Below, piece after piece: positions 24,605-32,873 of a stretch of DNA of 64,000 bases (positions within the stretch are counted from its first letter, which is position 1; the number at the start of each line of letters is the position of its first letter). Source of the DNA: Streptomyces violens (GTDB lineage: Bacteria; Actinomycetota; Actinomycetes; Streptomycetales; Streptomycetaceae). The position numbers and the translations under genes are program-made. The DNA lies in the NCBI RefSeq assembly GCF_000717745.1, contig NZ_JOBH01000008.1, positions 186,001 to 250,000 on the forward strand, read 5' to 3'. The notes beneath the pieces were generated by a model that saw only the letters and a list, made by a program, of their open reading frames with translations, searched no databases and had not been told where the DNA came from.

Positions 24605-25735
24605 GTGAAGTTCTCGATGATCTTCGAGGCGCAGATGGCCGATCCGTCTCCCGCATCCGAGCGGCAGGTGATCCAGGACTGTGTCGAACAGGCCGTGTTC
24701 GCCGAGGAGATGGGATTCGACCGGATCTGGGCGGTCGAGCACCACTCGCTGACGCAGTACGCACACATGAGTGCGTCCGAGGTGTTCCTGTCCTGGGTGG
24801 CGGCGAAGACCTCCGGGATCCGGATCGGCCACGGCGTGGTGACCATGCCGTTCGGCTACCAGCACCCGGTACGGGTCGCCGAGCGGTCCGCCATGCTCGA
24901 CGTGCTCTCCGGCGGCCGCGTCGACATCGGCTCCGGACGCGGCGCCACCAAGCAGGAGATGTCCATGTTCGGGGTGCGCCCCGAGGACACCAATCCCCAG
25001 ATGGAGGAGGCGCTGCGGATCGTCAGCAACGCCTGGCGCGAGGAGACTTTCGAGTGGCACGGGTCGCTCGACATAGGCCCCGGCGCCGTGCTCCCCCGCC
25101 CCGTACAGGCCCCGCACCCGCCGCTGTTCATGGCCTGCAGCAAGCACGACACCCTCAAGCTCGCCGCCGAACTGGGCGTCGGCGCACTCGTGCTGGGCTT
25201 CGCCGGCGCCGACGACATCCGCGAGATGCGCAAGGTCTACGACGAGGCCATCTCCGTACGCGGCACCGAGCGCTTCGTCTCCACCGAGGTCAACGACCAC
25301 TTCTCCGCACTGTGCCCGACGATCGTCCTGGACGACGCCGACGCCGCCTACCGCATCGGCACCCGCGGCCAGCGCTTCTTCGCCGAATCCATCGCGCACT
25401 GGTACGGGAACGGCCCGAAGCCCACCGTGTACGCGGAGGACGAGGACCACGTCGCCGCGATGGGCCGCCGCCGCGACGAGCTCGTCGCCAAGCTGCACGA
25501 GGCGGACATCCCGGCCCGCCCCGCCGACACCGGTACCTACAACGCCGAGCACGCCTACGGCACCGCCGAGACCGCCATCGACTACGTCGAGCAGCTCCGC
25601 AGGATCGGCGTCGACGAGGTGATGTGCCTGATCCAGATGGGTACCGTGCCGCAGGACGTGTGCATGGAGACCATCCGGCAGTGGGGCGAGACGGTCATCC
25701 CGCACTTCCGCGCCCTCGAAGGGAACGCGGGCTGA
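24605..25735 (+). CDS. LLM class flavin-dependent oxidoreductase
   Basis: A 376-aa luciferase-like (bacterial luciferase/F420 or FMN-dependent) oxidoreductase. The TIM-barrel start VKFSMIFEAQM, FAEEMGFDRIWAVEHHSL, and LSGGRVDIGSGRGATKQEM are typical of the luciferase-like monooxygenase group, which uses reduced flavin. The GTG at 24605 follows AAGGAG. The stop overlaps the ATG of the hydroxysteroid dehydrogenase-like gene (TGATG), so they are cotranscribed from a promoter with operator site A. In a steroid region it may act as a Baeyer-Villiger or hydroxylating enzyme, but the substrate cannot be deduced. Confidence 0.82.
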   Translation: MKFSMIFEAQMADPSPASERQVIQDCVEQAVFAEEMGFDRIWAVEHHSLTQYAHMSASEVFLSWVAAKTSGIRIGHGVVTMPFGYQHPVRVAERSAMLDVLSGGRVDIGSGRGATKQEMSMFGVRPEDTNPQMEEALRIVSNAWREETFEWHGSLDIGPGAVLPRPVQAPHPPLFMACSKHDTLKLAAELGVGALVLGFAGADDIREMRKVYDEAISVRGTERFVSTEVNDHFSALCPTIVLDDADAAYRIGTRGQRFFAESIAHWYGNGPKPTVYAEDEDHVAAMGRRRDELVAKLHEADIPARPADTGTYNAEHAYGTAETAIDYVEQLRRIGVDEVMCLIQMGTVPQDVCMETIRQWGETVIPHFRALEGNAG

Positions 25736-26493
25736 TGGCCTCGGACACGGTGGGGCGGCTGGCCGGCAAGGTCGTACTCGTCACCGGGGCCGGACGTGGC
25801 CAAGGCGCCGCCGAGGCACGGCTGTTCGCGGAGCACGGGGCGCGCGTCGTCCTCACGGACGTCCAGGAGGACGCGGGCCGTGAGGTGGCCTCGGCGCTCG
25901 GGAAACAGGCGGTGTTCGTACCGCACGATGTGACCGACGCGGCGGGCTGGCAGCGCGTGACCGAGGCCGCGCTCGACGCCTTCGGCCGGATCGACGCGCT
26001 GGTGAACAACGCGGCGCTGTGGCGCACCGCGCCCATCGAGGAGGAGAGCGAGGCGAATCTGCAGCGGCTGCTCCAAGTGAACCTCGTCGGGCCGTTCCTC
26101 GGTCTGCAGGCGGTGGTGCCGGCGATGCGTGCGACGGGCGAAGGCGGGTCGGTGGTGAACATCTCTTCCACGGCCGGGCTGGTCGGCATCCAGGGACATG
26201 CCTCGTACGGGGCGACGAAGTTCGGGCTGCGCGGGCTCACCAAGTCCGCGGCGCTCGACCTCGCCCGGCACCGCATCCGGGTCAACTCCGTGCACCCCGG
26301 CATGGTGGACACCCCGATGGTCGCGGGCGTGCTCGGCGCGGACGCCGGGGAGCGGGAGTGGCCGAACGTGCCGCTGCGCCGGATGGGCCGCCCGGAGGAG
26401 GTCGCGGAGCTGGTGCTGTATTTGGTGTCGGACGCGTCTGCGTACGTCACGGGGGCCGAGTTCGCCATCGACGGCGGGCTGACCGCTCAGTAA
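25735..26493 (+). CDS. SDR, 3alpha/20beta-hydroxysteroid dehydrogenase-like
   Basis: A 252-aa SDR that reads much like the 3alpha,20beta-hydroxysteroid dehydrogenase of Streptomyces exfoliatus: TGAGRGQGAAEARLFAEHGA, LVNNAALWRTA, VVNISSTAGLVGIQGHASYGATK with the catalytic Tyr and Lys, RIRVNSVHPGMVDTPM and YVTGAEFAIDGG. It would oxidise or reduce a hydroxyl on the steroid nucleus or side chain using NAD(H). One unusual point is NNAA instead of NNAG. It is coupled to the upstream flavin oxidoreductase by a one-base TGATG overlap. A bidirectional hairpin terminator follows and separates it from the convergent kstD operon. Confidence 0.83.
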   Translation: MASDTVGRLAGKVVLVTGAGRGQGAAEARLFAEHGARVVLTDVQEDAGREVASALGKQAVFVPHDVTDAAGWQRVTEAALDAFGRIDALVNNAALWRTAPIEEESEANLQRLLQVNLVGPFLGLQAVVPAMRATGEGGSVVNISSTAGLVGIQGHASYGATKFGLRGLTKSAALDLARHRIRVNSVHPGMVDTPMVAGVLGADAGEREWPNVPLRRMGRPEEVAELVLYLVSDASAYVTGAEFAIDGGLTAQ

Positions 26494-26508
26494 GGGCGTA
26501 CGCACAGA

Positions 26509-26541
26509 GGAAGCCCGCCGGTTCGGTACCGGCGGGCTTCC
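26509..26541. terminator. Bidirectional hairpin terminator between convergent operons
   Basis: GGAAGCCCGCCGGT and ACCGGCGGGCTTCC form a perfect 14-bp stem with a TCGGT loop in the short gap between the SDR and kstD stops. There is no T run, as is common in Streptomyces. It can serve both strands. Confidence 0.8.
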
Positions 26542-26558
26542 CTGATGGGGCCGTGCGG

Positions 26559-28244
26559 TCAGCGGGCCCCGAGGTCGGCAGCGATGGCGTTGACCGCGGT
26601 CCAACTGAACGTCATCGCCGGGCCGATGGTCGCGCCCGGCCCCGGGTACGTCTCGCCCATCACCGCGGCCGAGGCGTTCCCGGAGGCGTACAGCCCCTCG
26701 ATGACCGAGCCGTCCTCGCGCAGCACACGGGCCGTCGCGTCGGTGACCGGGCCGCCCTTGGTGCCGATGTCGCCGGGGTGGACGGGGACGGCATAGAAGG
26801 GGGGCTTGGTCAGTGGGGCGAGGTTGGGCGCGGGCAGGGTGGGGTCGCCGTAGTAGCGGTCGTACACGCTGTCGCCGCGCCCGAAGTCCTCGTCGCGGCC
26901 CGCGCGGGCGAAGCCGTTGAAGCGGTCCAGGGTCGCCCGCAGCCGGTCGGCCGGCAGGCCGGTCCGCGCGGCCAGCTCCTCGACCGTGCCGGCCTGCTTC
27001 ACGAAGCCGCTCGCCGTCCACTTCTTCGGGAACGGCTGTCCCGGCAGCAGCCCCATGAAGACGTACCGGGCCTTGGAGGTGGCGTCGAGGATCAGCCAGG
27101 ACGGCACCGTGGAGGCGCCGGGCCGGTCGTGCGCGTACATCGCGTCGACGAACTCGTGGTACGGCGCGGCCTCGTTGGCGTACCGGGCGCCGGACTGGTC
27201 GACGATCACCATGCCCGGGATGCCGCGGTCCGCGACCAGGAAGAACGGCTTCTCGCCGGGCGCCACCACGGACGGCGCGCCCCACACCTTGTCCATCAGG
27301 TCGGTCGCCGCGCCCGCCGCGACGGCCGCTTCGAGGGCGTCCCCGGTCTGCCCCTCGGCCGCCGACGACCAGGCGGTGGAGGTGGGCGCGGGGAGGTACT
27401 TCTCGCGCAGCCGGCTGCTGTGCGAGAAGCCGCCGGAGGCCAGCACGACGCCGCCGGCGGCCCGTACGGTGATCTCCTCGCCGGCCCGGTCGAGCCGGAC
27501 GCCGGTGACCCGGCCGTCCTCGGTGACCAGGCCGGTGAGCGGCGCGGAGAGCCACAGGTCGCCGCCCAGCCGGTCCATCGAGTACCGCATCCGGGCGACC
27601 AGCGCCTCGCCGAGCGCCAGCGGCCGGCGGCCGGTGGCCAGGGCGGCGAGCGCGCGCAGCCCAAGCTTCACCGACGTGCGTTTGCCGGCCCAGGTGCGCG
27701 CGGCCATGTTGAGGTGGCGGAAGTCGCGGGAGGTGATGGTGAGTCCGTACGTGGGCAGGCCCGCGCGGCGCATGGTGGCGCGCAGTTCGGGGCGCAGCTT
27801 CGTGAAGTCGAAGACCTCGGGCTCGACGGACCGGCCCTGTGCGAAGCCGCCGAGCCGCTCCGGGTAGTAGTCGCTGTAGCCGGGGGTGTACGCGAAGCGG
27901 ACGGCGGTCCGGTCGTGGAATTCGCGGACCATGGCCGGTCCGTGGGCGAGGTAGGCGTCCTTGCGCGCGGCCGGCACCCGGTCGCCGACGGTCGCGTCGA
28001 GGTAGGCGCGGGCCTTCTCGACGGTGTCGCCGAGGCCCGCGGCGTCGAGGTGGAAGTTGCCCGGTACCCAGATGGCACCGCCGGAGAGCGCGGTCGAGCC
28101 GCCGTACCGGTCGGTCTTCTCGGCCACGAGGACGGTGAGCCCGCGCAGCCGGGCGGTGAGGGCCGCGGCCATTCCGGCGGCGCCGGAGCCGATCACCACG
28201 ACGTCGTAGGTGTGGTCCCAGGAAGGCGTGCGGTGCTCCGGCAT
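26559..28244 (-). CDS. kstD: 3-ketosteroid delta1-dehydrogenase
   Basis: A 561-aa FAD enzyme that introduces the C1-C2 double bond into 3-ketosteroids, required with KshAB to open ring B. The FAD-binding VVVIGSGAAGMAAAL (about 14-28), STALSGGAIWVPGN, and near the C-terminus PFYAVPVHPGDIGTKGG are visible. The last block carries the Tyr and Gly that bind the 3-keto group in known KstD structures. PGATIGPAMTFSWTAVNA is the closing FAD-domain motif. Length is standard. It is the last gene of the minus-strand operon hsaA-hsaD-hsaC-hsaB-kstD and overlaps hsaB by one base (TGATG). Confidence 0.93.
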   Translation of the reverse strand: MPEHRTPSWDHTYDVVVIGSGAAGMAAALTARLRGLTVLVAEKTDRYGGSTALSGGAIWVPGNFHLDAAGLGDTVEKARAYLDATVGDRVPAARKDAYLAHGPAMVREFHDRTAVRFAYTPGYSDYYPERLGGFAQGRSVEPEVFDFTKLRPELRATMRRAGLPTYGLTITSRDFRHLNMAARTWAGKRTSVKLGLRALAALATGRRPLALGEALVARMRYSMDRLGGDLWLSAPLTGLVTEDGRVTGVRLDRAGEEITVRAAGGVVLASGGFSHSSRLREKYLPAPTSTAWSSAAEGQTGDALEAAVAAGAATDLMDKVWGAPSVVAPGEKPFFLVADRGIPGMVIVDQSGARYANEAAPYHEFVDAMYAHDRPGASTVPSWLILDATSKARYVFMGLLPGQPFPKKWTASGFVKQAGTVEELAARTGLPADRLRATLDRFNGFARAGRDEDFGRGDSVYDRYYGDPTLPAPNLAPLTKPPFYAVPVHPGDIGTKGGPVTDATARVLREDGSVIEGLYASGNASAAVMGETYPGPGATIGPAMTFSWTAVNAIAADLGAR

Positions 28245-28744
28245 CAGAAGGCCCCCACTGCGTAGCGGCTGCGGAAGTAGAGGAGCGGGCGACCGTCCTC
28301 GCGGGCGTCGAGGGCGAGGACTTCGGCGGTGACGAGGTAATGGTCACCGGCCTCGTGCACGGTGCTCAGTGCGCACTCGATGTGTGCCAGGGCGCCGTCG
28401 ATACGTACGGTGCCGTGCTCCCCGGCGGTCCAGGGCACGCCGGCGAACTTGTCGGGGCCGCTGCGGCCGAGCGCGGCGCAGATCTCCCGCTGGTGCTCGG
28501 CGAGGATGTTGACGCAGAAACGGCCGGTCCGTTCGATGCGCGGCCAACTCGTGGACGCCTTGCCGACGGCCAGCATGACCAGCGGCGGGTCGAGGGAGAG
28601 CGAGGCGAAGGACTGGCAGGCGAAGCCCGCCGGGCGGCCGTCGTCGTCCAGTCCCGCGACGACGGTGATGCCGGTGGCGAACCGGCCCAGGACGTCCCTG
28701 AATCCGGCCGGGTCCACCTCTGTACGCCCGATCAGCCGTTCCAC
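28244..28744 (-). CDS. hsaB: Flavin reductase subunit of the 3-HSA monooxygenase
   Basis: A 166-aa flavin:NADH reductase of the HpaC/HsaB family that supplies reduced flavin to HsaA. Family features are FRDVLGRFATGITVVAG, GFACQSFASLSLDPPLVMLAVGK and GRFCVNILAEHQ. The GTG start overlaps the end of hsaC by 13 bases and the stop overlaps kstD, so it is embedded in the hsa operon. In M. tuberculosis the HsaAB pair hydroxylates 3-HSA, the phenolic secosteroid, at C4. Position and order here (A, D, C, B) agree with that assignment. Confidence 0.9.
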   Translation of the reverse strand: MERLIGRTEVDPAGFRDVLGRFATGITVVAGLDDDGRPAGFACQSFASLSLDPPLVMLAVGKASTSWPRIERTGRFCVNILAEHQREICAALGRSGPDKFAGVPWTAGEHGTVRIDGALAHIECALSTVHEAGDHYLVTAEVLALDAREDGRPLLYFRSRYAVGAF

Positions 28745-29625
28745 CGGTGCCCCCAGAAGCTGTCGGCGGTGATCTCCTTGGCGACCCAGGTGGCGGGGTC
28801 GACGATCAGCCCGTCCCAGCCGTACTCGACCTGGAAGCCGCCGGGCGCCTGGGCGTAGAAGGAGACCATCCGGTCGTTGGTGTGCCGGCCGAGGGTCGAG
28901 GCGATGGGAATGCCCGCGTCGTGCATGCGGTCCAGGCCGCGCCCCACGTCGTCGAGGGTCTCCAGCTCGACCATGAAGTGCACGATGCCGGGCGGAAGTT
29001 CACCCGGGTAGAGGCCGAGGCTGTGGTGGCGGCGGTTGGGGCTGAGGAAGTGCATCAGATGGAAGTCGCGCTGCTCCTTGGCGGTGGGGACGGCCTGCGG
29101 GGGCAGCTTCATGGAGTCGCGCAGCTGGAAGCCGAGGAGGCCCTCGTAGAAGTCCAGGGCCTCCTCGATGTCCGGTACGGGCAGCACGACGTGCCCCAGG
29201 CCGAGGTCACCCGTCACGAACCGGTTGCCGTACGGCGTGCCGAGCGGCGTGTGGTCCTGCGCCTGGCCCCAGAAGATCTCCAGGGGGTTGCCGCAGGGGT
29301 CGGTGAACTGGATCAGGCCCTGGACGCGGCGCTCGGCGAGTGTGGCGGCATCGGCGGACTTCACGGCGACGCCCGCCGCTTCCAGTTCCCGCGCCGCGTC
29401 CGCGAGCGCGGTGGCGTTCGCCACCTCCCAGCCGGCCGCCTGCAGCCGGTCGGCGCTGCCGCGGACGATGGCGATGCGGTGGGCACGGTCGTCGATGCGC
29501 AGGTAGAGCGTGTCGTCGTCGGTGCCGGTGGCCGTCACCATGCCGAGGAGGTCCAGCGCGTACGTACGCCACTCCTCGAAGCGGGTGGTCTCCACGCGCA
29601 GATAGCCGAGAGCACGGATGTCCAT
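28732..29625 (-). CDS. hsaC: 3,4-DHSA extradiol dioxygenase
   Basis: A 297-aa type-I extradiol dioxygenase with two vicinal-oxygen-chelate domains (about 1-130 and 140-290). The Fe(II) ligands are readable in the second domain: His in GLGHVVLPVPD (about 145), His in PGIVHFMVE (about 214) and Glu in GFQVEYGWDG (about 264). It performs meta-cleavage of the catechol ring of 3,4-DHSA in steroid catabolism. The gene lies between hsaD and hsaB in the same operon; 39 bases separate it from hsaD. ATG follows GGAGA. Homology to biphenyl dihydrodiol dioxygenases is equally visible, but the surrounding genes decide for HsaC. Confidence 0.92.
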   Translation of the reverse strand: MDIRALGYLRVETTRFEEWRTYALDLLGMVTATGTDDDTLYLRIDDRAHRIAIVRGSADRLQAAGWEVANATALADAARELEAAGVAVKSADAATLAERRVQGLIQFTDPCGNPLEIFWGQAQDHTPLGTPYGNRFVTGDLGLGHVVLPVPDIEEALDFYEGLLGFQLRDSMKLPPQAVPTAKEQRDFHLMHFLSPNRRHHSLGLYPGELPPGIVHFMVELETLDDVGRGLDRMHDAGIPIASTLGRHTNDRMVSFYAQAPGGFQVEYGWDGLIVDPATWVAKEITADSFWGHRWNG

Positions 29626-29664
29626 GGTCGGTCTCCTTCGGGCGTCAGTGGGAAAAGCTGCTGT

Positions 29665-30537
29665 TCATTGAGAAAAGAAGGCGATCGCGAGGCGGTTGAA
29701 CTCGTCGGCCTGCTCGGTCTGTGCCCAGTGGCCGCAGTGCGGGAAGACGTGCAGCCGGGCGTCGGGGATGGTCTTCAGGGCCACCAGCGCGCCGTCGAGC
29801 GGATTGGTACGGTCCTCGCGGCCCCAGGTGAGCAGGACGGGCTGGGTGATCCGGTGGGCCTCGCGCCAGAGCATCCAGTCCTGTGCCCAGGCGGGGTTGG
29901 CGAAGGCGGCCGCCATCCGGGCGTTGCCGAGCTTCGTCTCGGGGTCGGTGGCCGAGGCCCAGCGCTCCTCGACCAGTTCGTCGGTGACGATGGACTGGTC
30001 GTACGCCATGACGCTCAGGAACGCGCGGAGCTGTTCCTTGGTCGGCTCGGGCGACGCCTGGAACTCGAAGAGCCGCTTGATGCCTTCGGTCGGGTCCGGC
30101 GCGAAGAGGTTGAGGGAGATGCCGCCGGGACCCATCAGCAGCAGCTTGCCGACCTTGTCCGGGTGGTCCAGTGCCATGCGGACGGAGGTGCCGCCGCCGA
30201 GCGAGTTGCCGATGAAGTGCGCCTGGGCGATGCCGAGTTCGTCCATCAGGGCCGCGACGGCGCCGGCGCTGTAGCTGAAGTAGTCCCTGTCCGGCTCGGG
30301 CTTGGCGGAGCGGCCGAAGCAGGGCTGGTCGATCAGGAGGGTGCGGAAGGTACGGGCGAAGACGGGCAGGTTGCCGCCGAAGTTGCTCCAGCCCGAGGCG
30401 CCGGGCCCGCCGCCGTGCAGCATGATCACCACAGGCGCTCCGGCCGGGCCCGCCTCGTGGAAATGCAGCTCGATGCCGCCCGCCTTGACCGTACGGGACG
30501 TCGACTCGTAGGTATGCGCCACTATCTGATCCCCCAT
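29665..30537 (-). CDS. hsaD: 4,9-DSHA hydrolase (meta-cleavage product hydrolase)
   Basis: A 290-aa alpha/beta hydrolase of the meta-cleavage product group that splits the C-C bond of 4,9-DSHA. The oxyanion motif HGGGPGASGWSNF, nucleophile elbow GNSLGGG (Ser about 114), acid in WGREDRTNP and His in FPHCGHWAQTEQ are present. ATG overlaps the hsaA stop by one base (TGATG), which fixes the start against a long upstream open frame. It releases DOHNAA (the HIP-type C/D-ring fragment), the substrate route handled by fadD3, ipd and fadE genes further right. Confidence 0.93.
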   Translation of the reverse strand: MGDQIVAHTYESTSRTVKAGGIELHFHEAGPAGAPVVIMLHGGGPGASGWSNFGGNLPVFARTFRTLLIDQPCFGRSAKPEPDRDYFSYSAGAVAALMDELGIAQAHFIGNSLGGGTSVRMALDHPDKVGKLLLMGPGGISLNLFAPDPTEGIKRLFEFQASPEPTKEQLRAFLSVMAYDQSIVTDELVEERWASATDPETKLGNARMAAAFANPAWAQDWMLWREAHRITQPVLLTWGREDRTNPLDGALVALKTIPDARLHVFPHCGHWAQTEQADEFNRLAIAFFSQ

Positions 30538-31721
30538 CAGAGCATCGTGTCCTGGATGTCGAGGCCGAGCGCCGCCTGCCCGAAGAGCACCAGCGCGCGC
30601 TCGGGGTCGTTGGCGGCGTGCCCGCGGCCGGTGTGCGCGTCGCGCCAGGCGCGCTGGACGGGGTTGGGGCCGTTGCGCATCGCGCTGCCGCCGGCGTTCT
30701 CCACCAGCAGGTCCACCGCCGCCACCGCGCGTTCCGTGGCGAGCACCTGGTCGCGGCGGACGCGGGCGCGCAGCTCCGCCGACGGGTCCTCGCCGCGCTC
30801 CGCGCCCGCGTAGAGCTCGCTCATGTTGCGGCGCAGCTGCAGCCAGCAGGCGTCGATGTCGCTGGCCGCGCGGGCGATGCGGACCTGCGCGAACGGGTCC
30901 TCGGCGACCTTCTGGCCGTAGGAGACCCGGATGCGTTCCCTGGTGGCCGCCGCGTACGCCTCGTACGCGCCCTCGGCGATGCCGACGATCGGGGTGGAGA
31001 TGGTGGTGGTGAAGACCGAGGCGTACGGCAGCCGGTACAGCGGCTCGGGGTTCAGCTCCTGGCCCGGCGTCCGCAGCGCGCTGACCGGGCCGAAGCTCAG
31101 CGCCCGGTACTCGGGCACGAAGGCGTCCTTGATGACGATGTCGTTGCTGCCGGTGCCGCGCAGGCCCACGGTGTCCCAGACCCGGTCGATCGTGTACTGG
31201 GTCCGGGGCACGAGGAAGGTGCGCATGTCGACCGGCGCGCCGTCCTCGCCGAGGACGAGGCCGCCGAGCAGCGCCCAGTCGGCGTGGTCGCAGCCGGAGG
31301 AGAAGTGCCAGCGGCCGGAGATCCGGAAGCCCCCGTCGGCCACGGTGACCTTGCCGGTCGGGGCGTACGAGGAGGCGATCCGGGTGGTCCGGTCCACGCC
31401 CCAGACCTCCTCCTGCGCACGCGGATCGTACAGGCCGACGTGCCAGGGGTGGACGCCGACCACGGAGGCGACCCAGCCGGTGGAGCCGCACGCCTTGGCG
31501 ATCTCCTTGACCGCCTCGTAGAAGACCACCGGGTCGGCCGCAAAGCCGCCGTACGCCTTGGGCTGCAGCAGCCGGAAGAAGCCGGTGCCCTCGATGTCCT
31601 TGACCGAGGCGTCGGGCACCCGGCACAGCTCCTCGGCCTCGGCGGCGCGTTCGCGGAGCACGGGGGCCAGCTCCCGGACGGCGGCGAGGACCTCGTGCGC
31701 GCTCATGGCGTCTTCGCTCAT
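30537..31721 (-). CDS. hsaA: 3-HSA hydroxylase, oxygenase subunit
   Basis: A 394-aa flavin-dependent monooxygenase with the acyl-CoA dehydrogenase fold, the oxygenase of the two-component 3-HSA hydroxylase. Recognisable parts are the N-terminal GTGFFRLLQPKAYGGF, CGSTGWVASVVGVHPWHVGLY, and RISGRWHFSSGCDHADWALLGG with the flavin-contact residues, then WDTVGLRGTGSNDIVIKDAFVP. GAGAGGGG precedes the ATG. It heads the five-gene hsa-kstD operon and faces an IclR regulator gene across a promoter region with two palindromes. Confidence 0.93.
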   Translation of the reverse strand: MSEDAMSAHEVLAAVRELAPVLRERAAEAEELCRVPDASVKDIEGTGFFRLLQPKAYGGFAADPVVFYEAVKEIAKACGSTGWVASVVGVHPWHVGLYDPRAQEEVWGVDRTTRIASSYAPTGKVTVADGGFRISGRWHFSSGCDHADWALLGGLVLGEDGAPVDMRTFLVPRTQYTIDRVWDTVGLRGTGSNDIVIKDAFVPEYRALSFGPVSALRTPGQELNPEPLYRLPYASVFTTTISTPIVGIAEGAYEAYAAATRERIRVSYGQKVAEDPFAQVRIARAASDIDACWLQLRRNMSELYAGAERGEDPSAELRARVRRDQVLATERAVAAVDLLVENAGGSAMRNGPNPVQRAWRDAHTGRGHAANDPERALVLFGQAALGLDIQDTML

Positions 31722-31790
31722 GGCGACCCCTCTCAGGTCGTGAATATGGCCGTGTGACGCGGAGATGCGAAGTGCCGCGAATCTACGCCT

Positions 31791-31812
31791 GACTATTTCG
31801 ATTCGAAATAGT
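31791..31812. promoter_or_regulatory. A/T-rich perfect palindrome, site B
   Basis: Arms ACTATTTCGA and TCGAAATAGT are exact inverted repeats around a single T, between the divergent hsaA and iclR starts. Related sites lie at 24550 and 61765. Its centre is 22 bp from the centre of the second palindrome, that is two helical turns, so two proteins could bind the same face. Confidence 0.7.
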
Positions 31813-31813
31813 G

Positions 31814-31834
31814 GGTTCCCGCTGAGCGGGAACC
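31814..31834. promoter_or_regulatory. IclR-type perfect palindrome between hsaA and iclR
   Basis: GGTTCCCGCT and AGCGGGAACC are exact 10-bp inverted repeats around a single G. The inner 17 bases recur with one change upstream of kshA (36620-36636). The form fits operators of IclR-family regulators, and the iclR gene starts 47 bases downstream, so it is the likely autoregulatory and hsa operator. Confidence 0.7.
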
Positions 31835-31880
31835 GTGGCAGGCTCTCGGCACCCCTCCCCGCTCCTCGCAGGAGTCGCCG

Positions 31881-32732
31881 ATGTCAGTGCATCCGCCGTC
31901 ACTTCTGGAGAAGGCCGCGCTCGTCCTGGGCGCCTTCCAGGGCGCCACGCCCCGGCTGACGCTCACCGAGGTGGTACGCCGCTCCGGGCTGCCCCGCTCG
32001 TCCGTGCACCGCATCCTCGACCAGTTGGTACAGCTGGGCTGGCTGGACCGCGACGGCCGGGACTACCGCCTGGGGATGCGGATGCTGGAGCTGGGCGCGA
32101 TGGCCGCACACCACAACCGGCTGCGCCGGGCCGCGCTGCCGCACCTGCACGCGCTGCACGAGAAGACCGGGCACGTCGTGCATCTCGCCGTGCTCGACGG
32201 ACCCGAGGTGGTGTACCTGGAGCGGCTCGGCGGCATCGCGGACGCGTCGGTGCCGTCCCGGATCGGCGGTCGACAGCCGGCGTACTGCACGGCCACCGGC
32301 AAGGCGATCCTGGCGTTCGGCGAGGCGACGCTGGTCGCGGAGGTGCTGCGGGCCGGGCTGCGGCCGCGCACGGCGTACACCCTCACCCGACCGGGCCCCT
32401 TCCGCGCGGAGCTGGCGCGCATCCGCGAGCGCGGCGTGGCCTTCGACCGGGAGGAGAGCTTCCGCGGCGTGGCGTGCGTGGCGGCGCCGCTACGGGGCGC
32501 CGGGCGCGCGATCGCCGCGGTGTCGGTCTGCGGCAACGGCCTCCACCGCGAGCTGGAACGGCTGGCCCCGGCGGTGCGGGGGACCTCGCGGGCGATCTGG
32601 GCGTCGCTGTACGGCCCGGGGCGGGCGGCGGCCGTCCCCCGTACGGCCGCGGCGCCGGCCCCGGAACCGGCCCTGGAGCCGGCCCAGATGGACACGATGA
32701 TGTCGTGGATGCGGTTCGCGGAGTGGATGTGA
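31881..32732 (+). CDS. IclR family transcriptional regulator
   Basis: A 283-aa IclR-type regulator. The winged helix-turn-helix spans about 6-60 (SLLEKAALVLGAFQG ... LTEVVRRSGLPRSSVHRILDQLVQLGWL), followed by the effector domain (about 75-250) with YCTATGKAILAF and VAAPLRGAGRAIAAVSVCG. The Ala/Pro-rich C-terminus beyond 250 is not part of the fold. It diverges from the hsa-kstD operon and precedes no cotranscribed gene, so it is probably the pathway-specific regulator; a steroid-ring intermediate may be the ligand. GGAG lies before the ATG. The shared palindrome at kshA suggests it also controls the 9alpha-hydroxylase operon. Confidence 0.9.
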   Translation: MSVHPPSLLEKAALVLGAFQGATPRLTLTEVVRRSGLPRSSVHRILDQLVQLGWLDRDGRDYRLGMRMLELGAMAAHHNRLRRAALPHLHALHEKTGHVVHLAVLDGPEVVYLERLGGIADASVPSRIGGRQPAYCTATGKAILAFGEATLVAEVLRAGLRPRTAYTLTRPGPFRAELARIRERGVAFDREESFRGVACVAAPLRGAGRAIAAVSVCGNGLHRELERLAPAVRGTSRAIWASLYGPGRAAAVPRTAAAPAPEPALEPAQMDTMMSWMRFAEWM

Positions 32733-32873
32733 GGGGAGTGGATGTGAGGGGTCCGCCCGGCCGGATTCCGGCCCTGGCCGGGGGCCACGCGCGGGCGCGG
32801 GCGACAAGCCGGCGCCGCTGGGTCAGACTTCTTATGAGGCAGGTTTTCGCCCCGCTCGCGTGAGGGGTCCTTC

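Noticed and set aside
21014..25705. A 1500-codon open frame through glycosyltransferase, ugd and the flavin oxidoreductase
   Set aside because: Only its 3' end (the glycosyltransferase) has protein-like sequence; the rest is antisense or out of frame to clear genes.
32733..32873. Manganese riboswitch (yybP-ykoY type) before the TerC gene
   Set aside because: The short leader shows no recognisable conserved riboswitch core.
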